Shown here: positions 43,843-52,825 of the stretch, one piece after another | Numbering within the stretch: position 1 is the stretch's first letter | Layout of the letters: every line of letters begins with the position of its first letter | DNA from: MED-G105 sp039814575 | GTDB lineage: Bacteria > Pseudomonadota > Alphaproteobacteria > Caulobacterales > Parvularculaceae | DNA: 64,000 nt | NCBI GenBank assembly: GCA_039814575.1 | Contig: JBCCAY010000011.1 | Coordinates: forward strand, 1 to 64,000 | Reading direction: 5' to 3' | The notes under the pieces: generated by a model | Seen by the model: the letters and a program-made list of their open reading frames with translations, nothing else | Databases searched by the model: none | What the model was told of the DNA's origin: nothing | Translations under genes and position numbers: made by a program

Positions 43843-44847
43843 TCAGGCCTCCGTCACGTCGCCGATAACGCGCGGCGTTTCGCCGGCGTCTTGGAGGGAG
43901 CGCATAACGTCGTCGACAACGCCTGATGCGACGACGACAACGCCGCCGACGCCGCAATTAAACGTCCGATGCATATCGGCCTGCGCGAGGCCGCCCGTTT
44001 CCTGCAGCCAAGCGAAGAGGGGCGACAGCGCCAGCGCTGCGTCGTCAAATCGCGGCGCGCAGCCCTGCGATAGCACGCGTGGGACGTTCTCCGTTAGTCC
44101 GCCGCCGGTGATATGGGCGAAGGCTTTGACGCGTTCGTCGGTAAACAAGGGGTGCACGGATTTAATATAAAGGCGGGTCGGCGCCAAAAGCGCCGCAGCG
44201 AGATCGCGCGAGGAATCGAATGGCGCGGCCGCGGCGTAGTCGAGATCATTGTCGGCGACGATTTTTCGAATGAGAGAATACCCGTTCGCGTGGGCGCCGG
44301 AGGAGGCAAGCCCGATCATCACGTCGCCGGGCTCTGTGGCGCGGGGGACGCGGGCGGTGCGTTCCACTGCGCCGACGCAGAAGCCGGCGAGGTCGTAATC
44401 GCCCGGCTGATAAAGGCCGGGCATTTCCGCGGTCTCGCCGCCAATGAGCGCGCATCCGGCTTCGGAGCAGCCCCGAGCGATCCCTTCGATGACGCTCGCC
44501 GCCACGTCATTGTCGAGGGCGCCGGTGGAAAAATAATCGAGGAAGAAAAGCGGCTCGGCACCTTGGGCGAGGACGTCATTGGCGCACATGGCGACTAAAT
44601 CAATGCCGATCGCATCATGGCGGTCGGCGTCGATCGCTATTTTGAGTTTGGTGCCGACGCCGTCAGCCCCGGCGACGAGAATGGGGTCTTTGAGGCCCGT
44701 CGCTTTTAAATCAAATAGGCCGCCGAACCCGCCGAGATCGCCGTCTGCGCCCGCGCGCCGCGTCGCTTTGGCGAACGGTTTGATGCGCTCGACGAGCGCC
44801 GCGCCGCGGTCAATATCGACGCCGGCGTCTTTGTAGGGGTCAGCCAT
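43843..44847 (-). CDS. purM: Phosphoribosylformylglycinamidine cyclo-ligase (AIR synthetase)
   Basis: A 334-residue ATP-dependent enzyme that closes the imidazole ring to make AIR. The start at 44847 gives MADPYKDAGVDIDRGAALV, the normal N-terminus; an upstream frame to 44910 adds 21 residues. Conserved blocks include GVGTKLKIAIDADRHDAIGI, DLVAMCANDVLAQGAEPLFF, GETAEMPGLY and HITGGGLTENVPR. It is upstream of purN in one operon and divergent from the DUF2066 gene. The GAAAGG before the ATG is a plausible ribosome-binding site. Confidence 0.96.
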   Translation of the reverse strand: MADPYKDAGVDIDRGAALVERIKPFAKATRRAGADGDLGGFGGLFDLKATGLKDPILVAGADGVGTKLKIAIDADRHDAIGIDLVAMCANDVLAQGAEPLFFLDYFSTGALDNDVAASVIEGIARGCSEAGCALIGGETAEMPGLYQPGDYDLAGFCVGAVERTARVPRATEPGDVMIGLASSGAHANGYSLIRKIVADNDLDYAAAAPFDSSRDLAAALLAPTRLYIKSVHPLFTDERVKAFAHITGGGLTENVPRVLSQGCAPRFDDAALALSPLFAWLQETGGLAQADMHRTFNCGVGGVVVVASGVVDDVMRSLQDAGETPRVIGDVTEA

Positions 44848-45035
44848 AATTTCGGCCTTTCGAAGGGTTAAGACGCGAAAGCTATCGTTATCGCGTGTCG
44901 CAGCGTGCAAGCGTTTCCCAGCAACAGCGGATGGACGCGTTTTGGGGGTGTGAACGAAACCGACGCCCGCTATAACGAACAGGAGCGCGTATTCGCAAGC
45001 GGCGCGAGCCGGCGATGCGCTAAAATGGGGTTCTT

Positions 45036-46517
45036 ATGGGCGCGGCGTCACGTCTTCTTTTTCTGGTTTTTGTTGCGGCGTCGGGCATGGTCTTTGCGCC
45101 GACGCCGACAGTGGCGGCGGACGATGTCTTTGTCGTCGCCCGCGTGCCCGTTCAAGCACGCGCTGACAGCGCGACGCGGGCGAAAGATGTGGCCCAGTCG
45201 CAAGGCCGCCGGCGGGCGCTTGATATTCTGTTGCGGCGGATCACGCCGGAGCAAGACTGGGTGTATCTGCCAAGGCTCGCGAACGGCGAAGAGGCCGAAG
45301 CCTTTGGCGGCGGCGCCAAGCGCGCCATTATGCTGTCGCCGCGTGATTTAGTGGATTTAGAATCAAGTTTTGAAGTTTACGGCGAGAAAAGCTCCTCGCA
45401 GCTTTATCGCGCCTTCATCACCTATCGTTTCAAACCGGAATCGATTCGCGGCCTGCTAAAGAACGCCGGCATTCCCTATAGCGAGGCGCAAACGCGCAAG
45501 GCGCTCGTTTTGCCGGTCTTGCAAACGGACAACGGCGTTTATCTGTGGGAGCGCAATAATCCCTGGATGGCGGCCTGGCGATCGCGTCCTTTCACGCATG
45601 AATTAACGCCAATGGTTGCGCCTAAGGGCGACGCCGAGGATCGCGCCCTTATCACCGCCAATGGGGCTTTGTCGATCAATCGCGAAGCCTTGGCGGCGAT
45701 CGGCGCGCGTTATGGCGTCAGCCAGGTCGTTGTCGCTCATGCGCGGTTGAAGCAGGCGGACGGCTCCGATCAGGTGCGTGTCCGTCTTATCAATGGTTAT
45801 CGTGAGACGGCGCGCTCCGCTAATCTCGCAGCCGACCCGTTGAACGATTTGTTCGCTGAAAACGGCTCCGGAGAAACGGCCGCAAGCGAAGCGCGTGGTG
45901 CGGCGCCGGCTCATAGCGGCGATCTTTACGGCTATCGTCCGCCGCCCGATGAAGACTTCGCCGCCGAAGTTGGCGAAGTCCTAGCGACGGCCTACATTTC
46001 AGAGATATCGGGCAATTTTCCCGTTATCGCCGAACGCCTTATCGAATCGGCGATCGCTAAATACGCCAGCGGTTGGAAAGAGCTGACGCTGATCGACCAT
46101 TCGAGCAATGCGCGTCTTTTGGCCACGGCGTTTTTCGATTCGATCGAGGATTGGGCGCGTATTCGCGCCGCGCTCATCGCCACGCCGCTTGTGGGCGCTG
46201 TGCGTATCGCCGCGCTATCGCCTCGCGGCGCCGAAATGGAAGTTCGTGTCTTCGGCGATCCCCAGCGTTTGCAGGTCGCGTTGGAAAATCAGGGAATCGT
46301 ATTTTGGACCGAAACCGGCGGGCGGTGGTTTTTAGCGACGCCAGCGGTATCGTCTCGGTATCGCGGGCAACGCTTTTTACGTGAGCGCCGTCGTGGCCTC
46401 TTCAGCGACACCGTTGACGAAAGCGAAGCGCTGCCGACAGCGACCCCGACAGCCGCGTCGCCAGAGGCGTTGCGCGATCTTATCGGTGAGACCGACAGCA
46501 CCACGCGGTTGAAGTAG
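45036..46517 (+). CDS. DUF2066 domain exported protein
   Basis: A 493-residue protein with a signal peptide (ASRLLFLVFVAASGMVFAP) cut near VAA at about residue 28, so it lies in the periplasm or envelope. The N-terminal region (DVFVVARVPVQARADSATRA) starts the DUF2066 domain. YRFKPESIRGLLKNAGIPYS and an extended central domain follow, and the last 40 residues are low-complexity. The family has no known function, but it is found in this place, between purM and hdaA, in other alphaproteobacteria, which points to an envelope housekeeping role. It is transcribed away from purM with a 188-base gap and is followed by hdaA. Confidence 0.82.
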   Translation: MGAASRLLFLVFVAASGMVFAPTPTVAADDVFVVARVPVQARADSATRAKDVAQSQGRRRALDILLRRITPEQDWVYLPRLANGEEAEAFGGGAKRAIMLSPRDLVDLESSFEVYGEKSSSQLYRAFITYRFKPESIRGLLKNAGIPYSEAQTRKALVLPVLQTDNGVYLWERNNPWMAAWRSRPFTHELTPMVAPKGDAEDRALITANGALSINREALAAIGARYGVSQVVVAHARLKQADGSDQVRVRLINGYRETARSANLAADPLNDLFAENGSGETAASEARGAAPAHSGDLYGYRPPPDEDFAAEVGEVLATAYISEISGNFPVIAERLIESAIAKYASGWKELTLIDHSSNARLLATAFFDSIEDWARIRAALIATPLVGAVRIAALSPRGAEMEVRVFGDPQRLQVALENQGIVFWTETGGRWFLATPAVSSRYRGQRFLRERRRGLFSDTVDESEALPTATPTAASPEALRDLIGETDSTTRLK

Positions 46518-46704
46518 CGCGGAGCAACGAGTGACGCCGTCAGCGCGTAACCTCAGCGGTTGGCCTTTGTTCTGGTTCGTGAAAGGCCGCCCAGCTGTGG
46601 AATGCGCAACAAGCGCGCCTATCAACCTTGAATTGGCATTATTCAATAAAATCAGCTACTTTTACGAAACGTTCCGTCGTTTCGGCGTCTCCTTATGAGC
46701 TAGC

Positions 46705-47385
46705 ATGTCCTTGACGGGCCAATATCCCCTCGATCTCCCTTTCGGCCCGGCTAAATTGGGCCGAACGGATTTTATTGAAACCCCGGCGAATCGGCTTGAC
46801 CTGCCGACCCTAGACGCTTGGGCGGCGTCTGATGAATTCGCCCTCGCGATCTGTGGGGCGCCGTCTGCCGGCAAGACCCATTTGGCGTCAATCTTGGCGA
46901 CCGAACACGGCGGTGAGCTCGTCACCGTGGCTGACGACGGCGGCATTGATCGTGTCGCCGATGGGGCGCTGTTCGTTATCGACGGCGTCGACCGTCTAAC
47001 GCGACCGACGCTCCTTCTAGAAGCAATCGAGCGGGCGCGGTCTTCGGCCGGCGCGCGGATCGTCGTGACGGGGCGCGGCGACCCCAAAGATTGGGCTGGC
47101 GGTCTTCGCGATCTGGAAACGCGGTTGGGGGCGCTGTCTCGTTTGACGGTGTCGCCGCCTGATGAAGAATTATTGCGCCGTGTGATCGACAAGCTCTTCA
47201 CCGATCGTCAACTGTCGGTGGATGAAAAGGTTATAGACTACGCCGCGCCGCGCCTTGCGCGCAGCCTCGACGCCGCCCGAGCTTTCGTCTCAGCGCTCGA
47301 TGTCGCCGCGATTGCGGGCAAGGCTCGGATCTCGATTGCCTTGGCGCGCAAGGTCATTGATAAAGAAGAGAATTTAGGTCTATGA
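46705..47385 (+). CDS. hdaA: DnaA-inactivating protein HdaA/Hda
   Basis: A 226-residue AAA+ protein related to domain III of DnaA, but without a DNA-binding domain IV. It stimulates ATP hydrolysis by DnaA on the replisome to prevent re-initiation. The N-terminal QYPLDLPF (residues 6-13) is the clamp-binding motif that tethers it to DnaN. The Walker A is CGAPSAGKTHL (residues 50-60), followed by ALFVIDGVDRL as Walker B. The region around Arg at GRGDPKDW may supply the sensor/arginine-finger segment. In Caulobacter HdaA also controls cell-cycle replication timing. Confidence 0.9.
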   Translation: MSLTGQYPLDLPFGPAKLGRTDFIETPANRLDLPTLDAWAASDEFALAICGAPSAGKTHLASILATEHGGELVTVADDGGIDRVADGALFVIDGVDRLTRPTLLLEAIERARSSAGARIVVTGRGDPKDWAGGLRDLETRLGALSRLTVSPPDEELLRRVIDKLFTDRQLSVDEKVIDYAAPRLARSLDAARAFVSALDVAAIAGKARISIALARKVIDKEENLGL

Positions 47386-47519
47386 CGCGATGCGAGATGA
47401 GACCTGCTCGACACGTTTGAGGGCCTTATTGGCGCCGGTTATTCCGGGGATGCGCCGTTGCATGGATGCCTTCGGTTAAGGCGTCTTAGATTTGGGTGAC
47501 GGTAATTAGGAGCGACGCG

Positions 47520-49727
47520 ATGGAATCCGCCGACTTATCGCCCCGCGCGTCTGGACGCGACCTTCTTGATACGGACCATGACGACGCTGTGGCGACGATT
47601 GCGCCGACGTCTCCGGAACGATTTATCAACCGCGAACTGTCCTGGCTCGCCTTTAATATGCGTGTTCTCGACGAGGCCTTTAACGCCGATCATCCTTTGC
47701 TGGAGCGGCTTCGGTTTTTGTCGATTTCCGCCAGCAATCTCGATGAGTTTTTCATGGTCCGTGTCGCCGGGCTACGCGGGCAAATTCGAGAGAATGTTTC
47801 CGCCGTCAGCCAGGACGGGCTTTCCGCTGAAGAGCAATTGGCGCTTATCAACACCGAAGCGCAGGCCTTGATGGCCGAGCAGCAGCGCTGTTGGCGCGAG
47901 CTTGTTCCGTTAATGCGCGAGGAGGGGATATCCCTGGTTGCGAGCGACGAACTGACGGACGAGGAAATAGCGTGGCTGGAAGATGAGTTTCTGTCCAACG
48001 TTTTCCCGGTCTTAACGCCGATCGCCCTCGACCCGGCGCATCCATTCCCGTTTATCCCTAATCTCGGATTGGTGTTGTGCTTCGAGCTTGAACGGCGGGA
48101 CGGCTCGCCGCTGACGAATATCGTCATGCTGCCGAATAATCGGCGGCGGTTCATCAAATTACCGGCGGCCGCCGGCCCGCAAGGGCGGGGCGACGTGCGT
48201 TACATCTCCATCGAACGGATGATCACGCGCTTTATCGGCCATCTTTTTCCAGGCATGACTCTGAAGGCGCATGGTGCGTTTCGGATTGTCCGCGATTCTG
48301 ACGTTGAGGTTGAAGAAGAAGCCGAAGACCTCGTTCGGGTTTTTGAAACCATGTTGAAGCGTCGTCGCCGCGGCGACGTAATCCGCCTCAAAATTGACGC
48401 GTCTATGCCGGAGCCGATGCGTGAGCAGATTATCGAGCGGATTAAAGCGACGCCCCATGACGTCGTGCTCATCGACGGCGTTCTCGGCTTGGCGCAAGTA
48501 GGGCAACTCATTCCAAAAGAGCGGAAGGATCTGCAATTTCCTTCCTATGAGCCGCGTTTTCCTGAACGCATTCGCGAACATGGCGGCGATTGTTTCTCAG
48601 CTATCCGTGCAAAAGACATTATCGTTCACCACCCTTATGAATCGTTCGATGTCGTCGTGCGGTTTCTTAAACAGGCCGGCGCTGATCCGGATGTTGTCGC
48701 CATCAAGCAAACGCTTTATCGCACGTCAGACCAATCGCCTATTGTCGAAGCTTTGATCGATGCGGCTGAAGCGGGAAAGAACGTTACGGCGCTCGTGGAA
48801 TTGAAGGCGCGATTTGACGAGGCGGCGAACATTAAATGGGCTCGCGCGCTCGAGCGCGCCGGCGTAAACGTCGTTTACGGATTTTTGGAGTATAAGACCC
48901 ACGGTAAACTCTCCGTCGTGGCGCGACAAGAAGGCGATACTATTCGCACTTATGTGCATGTGGGCACGGGCAATTATCATCCAATCACCGCGCGTATTTA
49001 TACGGATCTCTCGCTCTTCACCTGCGATCAAGCGATCGGCCGTGATGCGGCGAAGGTCTTCAATTACATCACCGGTTATGCACGCCCGACTGGCTTTGAG
49101 AAGTTCGCCGTTGCGCCGATTAATCTGCGCTCGGAAATAACGCGTCTGATCGATGAAGAAATTCGTCATGCGATGGCCGGACGCCCGGCGGCGATATGGG
49201 CGAAGATGAACTCTCTTGTTGACGGCGTCATTATCGACAAGCTCTATGAGGCGAGCGGCGCCGGGGTGCAAATCGACCTTGTGGTGCGCGGCATCTGTTG
49301 CCTACGCCCCGGCGTGCCGGGGTTGTCTTCGAATATACGTGTGAAGAGCATTGTTGGCCGCTTTTTGGAGCACGCGCGGATTTTCGCGTTTGGGACGGGG
49401 CGGCCGCTGCCGAACCCGGAAGCGCGTGTTTATATCTCCTCGGCCGATTGGATGCCGCGCAATCTCAATCGCCGTGTTGAAGTGTTCTGCCCAATTGAAA
49501 ATCCGACGGTGCACAGTCAGGTGCTCGACCAGATTATGGTCGCTAATCTGAATGACGAAGCGCAAAGCTGGCGTTTGACGCCCGCCGGCGCCTATGAACG
49601 CGTCAGCGTTCCAGACGATGTGACGCCGTTCAACGTGCATCATTATATGATGATTAATCCGAGCCTTTCCGGTCGTGGCGCTTCCATTGAACTCAATGCG
49701 CCGAAGCCGATCCGGCCGAAAGCGTAA
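47520..49727 (+). CDS. ppk1: Polyphosphate kinase 1
   Basis: A 735-residue enzyme that builds polyphosphate from ATP. The start at 47520 (MESADLSPRAS) follows AGGAGC, which favours it over the first ATG at 47496. FINRELSWLAFNMRVLDEA opens the N domain. The catalytic phospholipase-D-like half has VALVELKARFDEAANI, then EYKTHGKLSVVAR with the autophosphorylated histidine, and RTYVHVGTGNYHP. It is followed 14 bases later by ppx, the polyphosphate hydrolase, so synthesis and breakdown are on one transcript. Length is close to usual (about 690-730). Confidence 0.96.
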   Translation: MESADLSPRASGRDLLDTDHDDAVATIAPTSPERFINRELSWLAFNMRVLDEAFNADHPLLERLRFLSISASNLDEFFMVRVAGLRGQIRENVSAVSQDGLSAEEQLALINTEAQALMAEQQRCWRELVPLMREEGISLVASDELTDEEIAWLEDEFLSNVFPVLTPIALDPAHPFPFIPNLGLVLCFELERRDGSPLTNIVMLPNNRRRFIKLPAAAGPQGRGDVRYISIERMITRFIGHLFPGMTLKAHGAFRIVRDSDVEVEEEAEDLVRVFETMLKRRRRGDVIRLKIDASMPEPMREQIIERIKATPHDVVLIDGVLGLAQVGQLIPKERKDLQFPSYEPRFPERIREHGGDCFSAIRAKDIIVHHPYESFDVVVRFLKQAGADPDVVAIKQTLYRTSDQSPIVEALIDAAEAGKNVTALVELKARFDEAANIKWARALERAGVNVVYGFLEYKTHGKLSVVARQEGDTIRTYVHVGTGNYHPITARIYTDLSLFTCDQAIGRDAAKVFNYITGYARPTGFEKFAVAPINLRSEITRLIDEEIRHAMAGRPAAIWAKMNSLVDGVIIDKLYEASGAGVQIDLVVRGICCLRPGVPGLSSNIRVKSIVGRFLEHARIFAFGTGRPLPNPEARVYISSADWMPRNLNRRVEVFCPIENPTVHSQVLDQIMVANLNDEAQSWRLTPAGAYERVSVPDDVTPFNVHHYMMINPSLSGRGASIELNAPKPIRPKA

Positions 49728-49741
49728 GGGCGCGCAAGGCG

Positions 49742-51328
49742 ATGTCGTCGGATCTGGAGCATTCGACCTTAACGGCGCCCGCAAGGCCCGCGACCGACGC
49801 ATCGTCTTCGAATTTTGAGTTTATGTCCGACGTCGCCGCGGAACCGCAGGCCAATGATGGTCAATCGTCGCTGCGGCGGGCCGTTATCGATATCGGGTCG
49901 AACTCGGTGCGGATGGTTGTCTATGACGGACCGCTCCGCGCGCCCTTCGCCATTTGCAATGAAAAGTCGTTGTGCGGGCTTGGTCGGAACATGGGCCCAG
50001 ACGGCAGCCTGAATCCGGATGCCGTGGCGTTCGCGTTGGCCACCTTGAAACGGTTCCGCGGCTTACTGAACGATTACGGGGCGCCCGTCGTTTACGCGGT
50101 AGCGACAGCGGCGGTGCGCAGCGCTAGCGACGGCGAAGAGTTCGTGCGTCGCGCGAACGCCATCGGCTTCGACATTGATGTCATTGACGGCGCCAGGGAG
50201 GCTGCCTTGGCGGCGCTTGGCGTCTTGTCTTATGAGCCGGATGCTGAAGGCCTTGTCGGCGATATGGGCGGCGGCAGTTTAGAACTAATTGAGGTTAGCG
50301 GCGGCGCGCTCGGGTCCGCAATTAGTTTGCCGGTGGGGCCGTTGGCGCTGATGCAGCAAACCGATGGCGATTTAAAGAAGGCGAAAACACTCATTGAAGA
50401 CGCCCTTGATGGATGCGGTTGGCTCGCGGGGAAGGGCGAGCGTGCGCTTTATACGGTTGGCGGCGCCTGGCGTGCGATAGCGCGCATCCACATGCAATTG
50501 CGCAATCACCCGCTTTCTATTCTCCACCATTACGAAGTCTCGGCGCGCGAAGCGGCTGATGTGTGTCGCTTCATCGCCAGCCAAAGCCGAGCGTCGTTAC
50601 AAGAAATCCCGGGCATTCCGCGCAGACGCATTGAAACCTTGCCCTATGCGGCGCTTGTTCTGAGCGCCGTGCTCATGCGGGCAGGCGTTTCAAAACTATT
50701 GGTTTCTGCGGGCGGACTGCGCGAGGGCGTTATCTATGATCATCTAACCACTGAAGAGCGCAAGGCTGATCCGCTTCTATCGGGTGCTGCGTTTCTTGCC
50801 GGTCGACTTTCGCCGACGCCGTCATATGGGGCCGCCGTGGCGCGCGCTCTGGCGCCGCTTTTTCAGTCAGCTGATGAGACGGATCGCCGCTTAGTGACGG
50901 CCGCATCGACGCTTATTGACGCCGGGGCATTTTTCCATCCTGATTTGCGCGGTGAGCATCTCTATGACACCGCATTGCGCACGCCCTTTTATAGTATCGC
51001 CCATGCGGATCGCGTCGCGTTGGCGTTGGCGCTTTATACGCGCCACGAGGGCAAGGACGTTTATTCTTTGGAGCGCCCGGAGTTTACGCTTATCCCACTG
51101 GCGCGCCGGGAATGGGCGATCCGCTTAGGGCTCGCTTTGCGGTTGCTTGCATCATTCGCCCCGAAGTCCCCCGCGCCGCTTGACGGCGTTACGGTGTCGA
51201 TGCGCGGCGAAACGCTTGTTTTTTCGACGCCGGCGCGCCGGGCTGATCTCGTGCAAGATTTGATTATCCGCCGGCTCGACGCCCTAGCGACCGCGTTCGG
51301 CGTCAAGGGGCGCGTGGAGTTCACTTAA
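49742..51328 (+). CDS. ppx: Exopolyphosphatase (Ppx/GppA family)
   Basis: A 528-residue Ppx/GppA phosphatase of the ASKHA fold. RAVIDIGSNSVRMVVYDGP (after a 40-residue leader) is the first phosphate motif, and VGDMGGGSLELIEVSGG the second. The C-terminal half carries the HD-like helical domain of the longer exopolyphosphatase form. It should release phosphate from the ends of polyphosphate; the related guanosine-pentaphosphate activity is possible. It follows ppk1 and overlaps nothing. The first 30 residues are probably disordered, and a start farther downstream is possible. Confidence 0.92.
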   Translation: MSSDLEHSTLTAPARPATDASSSNFEFMSDVAAEPQANDGQSSLRRAVIDIGSNSVRMVVYDGPLRAPFAICNEKSLCGLGRNMGPDGSLNPDAVAFALATLKRFRGLLNDYGAPVVYAVATAAVRSASDGEEFVRRANAIGFDIDVIDGAREAALAALGVLSYEPDAEGLVGDMGGGSLELIEVSGGALGSAISLPVGPLALMQQTDGDLKKAKTLIEDALDGCGWLAGKGERALYTVGGAWRAIARIHMQLRNHPLSILHHYEVSAREAADVCRFIASQSRASLQEIPGIPRRRIETLPYAALVLSAVLMRAGVSKLLVSAGGLREGVIYDHLTTEERKADPLLSGAAFLAGRLSPTPSYGAAVARALAPLFQSADETDRRLVTAASTLIDAGAFFHPDLRGEHLYDTALRTPFYSIAHADRVALALALYTRHEGKDVYSLERPEFTLIPLARREWAIRLGLALRLLASFAPKSPAPLDGVTVSMRGETLVFSTPARRADLVQDLIIRRLDALATAFGVKGRVEFT

Positions 51329-51349
51329 GACTATTCGTCCGCTAACCGA

Positions 51350-52498
51350 TTATAGGTCGATGAACTCTAATTGACCGTCGACGAGACGCATGGCGATTTC
51401 GCCGCGAATGACGGACAGCGCGCGCGCGCCGAAAACCTCGCGCCGCCAGCCTTTCATCGCCGGGATATCAGCGTTTTGATCAAGCGCAAGGGCCTCTAAA
51501 TCAGCCATCGACGCGATTAATCGCGGCGCCACGTCGAAGGCTTCGCATTGGCGCTTTAAGAGCACTTTCAAAAAATCGACGACATCGGCCGGAGGCGGGG
51601 TGCGATTTTCATTTTTTTCAATGCGCGGCAGATCGGATTGGTCGAGCGCGACGCCGTCGGCGACCGCGGTGAGGAGACCCGATGCGAGGCGCGACTTCTC
51701 CATGCCGTTGGGCAAAGAGCGCGCGCGTCCGAGGTCTGTCGCAGTCGTCGGCTTCATGCGCGCCAATTCTAAGATGACGTCGTCTTTGATGATCCGGTTG
51801 CGCGGCTGGTCACGGGTTTGGGCTTCACGCTCGCGCCATTCGGCGAGCTTCATGATGGGGCCGATTTCATGCCGGCGAACGCCGCGCAGCTTTAACCGGC
51901 GCCATGCCTCTTCCGGCGCCATGGCGTAGAGCGCTGGATTAAGCAGATTGTCGATTTCTTCTTCGATCCATGCGGTACGTCCGTCTCGCTTTAGCTTGTC
52001 GGAGAGAATGGGGTAGGCGTCGCGCAAATGGGTGACGTCGGACAGCGCATAGGTCAGCTGCTTCTCGGACAGCGGCCGGCGCGACCAGTCGGTAAAGCGC
52101 GAGCCTTTATCGATGCGCGCCCCGAGAAGGCTGCGCATGAGCGGTTCATAGCCGATTTGGTCGCCGAAGCCGCAGGCCATCGCGGCGATCTGGGTGTCGA
52201 ACATCGGCGCCGGCGTTTGCCCGAGGAGCTTATAGAATATCTCAATATCTTGGCGCGCCGCATGGAAAACCTTAACGATCGATGGGTCGATCAAGAGGTC
52301 CAGAAAGGGCGATAAATCCATGTCCTTTGCGAGCGGGTCGATAATCGCTTCTGCCCCGTCCGCGGCCGCCTGGATGAGGCACAGGATCGGCCAATAGGTT
52401 TTTTCCCGCATGAACTCTGTATCGACGGCGAAAAAAGGCTTGCGGCGTAGGGTTTCGCAAAAGTCTCCGAGGGTCGCGGCGTCTTCAATGACCAGCAT
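51350..52498 (-). CDS. rnd: Ribonuclease D
   Basis: A 382-residue 3'-5' exonuclease that trims tRNA and other small RNA precursors. The DEDDy exonuclease domain begins FFAVDTEFMREKTYWPILCL with the first Asp-Glu pair, continues LVEDxx-like VKVFHAARQDIEIFY and ends LTYALSDVTHLRDAYPIL with the tyrosine-type motif. Two HRDC domains follow in the C-terminal half. I use the ATG at 52498; the longer frame to 52618 adds 40 residues without family support. The gene is convergent with ppx and divergent from aspS. Confidence 0.93.
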   Translation of the reverse strand: MLVIEDAATLGDFCETLRRKPFFAVDTEFMREKTYWPILCLIQAAADGAEAIIDPLAKDMDLSPFLDLLIDPSIVKVFHAARQDIEIFYKLLGQTPAPMFDTQIAAMACGFGDQIGYEPLMRSLLGARIDKGSRFTDWSRRPLSEKQLTYALSDVTHLRDAYPILSDKLKRDGRTAWIEEEIDNLLNPALYAMAPEEAWRRLKLRGVRRHEIGPIMKLAEWREREAQTRDQPRNRIIKDDVILELARMKPTTATDLGRARSLPNGMEKSRLASGLLTAVADGVALDQSDLPRIEKNENRTPPPADVVDFLKVLLKRQCEAFDVAPRLIASMADLEALALDQNADIPAMKGWRREVFGARALSVIRGEIAMRLVDGQLEFIDL

Positions 52499-52825
52499 GG
52501 GGCGGTGTTCGCTTTCGGGGGCGTGGCGTCTCGTCGGTTTCAAAGAGGCGACGCCATGGAATTGTTGGAACGCCGCGCGCAAGCCGCGAGAAATACGCCG
52601 GGCGCAGGGGTTTTTCAACCGCCCTCAGCGCCGCGAGTGGGGCGTTACATCTTTGAAATCGCCGTTTTCCTTGACTTCCGGGCGAACGCTTGCCACTCGG
52701 GCGACTTAAGATCTGTAAAGGGTTCGATTGTAGAACCCCTGACACTACCGTTGAGTAGACCTGCTGAATTCGTCTGAGCGCGGCCATCCTTGCGCTGCCG
52801 CCTTAAGTCTTGAGGAAATCCGACC
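52499..52825. promoter_or_regulatory. Divergent intergenic region of rnd and aspS
   Basis: The 327-base gap must hold promoters for both genes. GGGTTC (52721-52726) and GAACCC (52734-52739) form a 6-base inverted repeat with a seven-base spacer about 90 bases before aspS, possibly an operator or a leader hairpin. No further gene is visible. Confidence 0.35.
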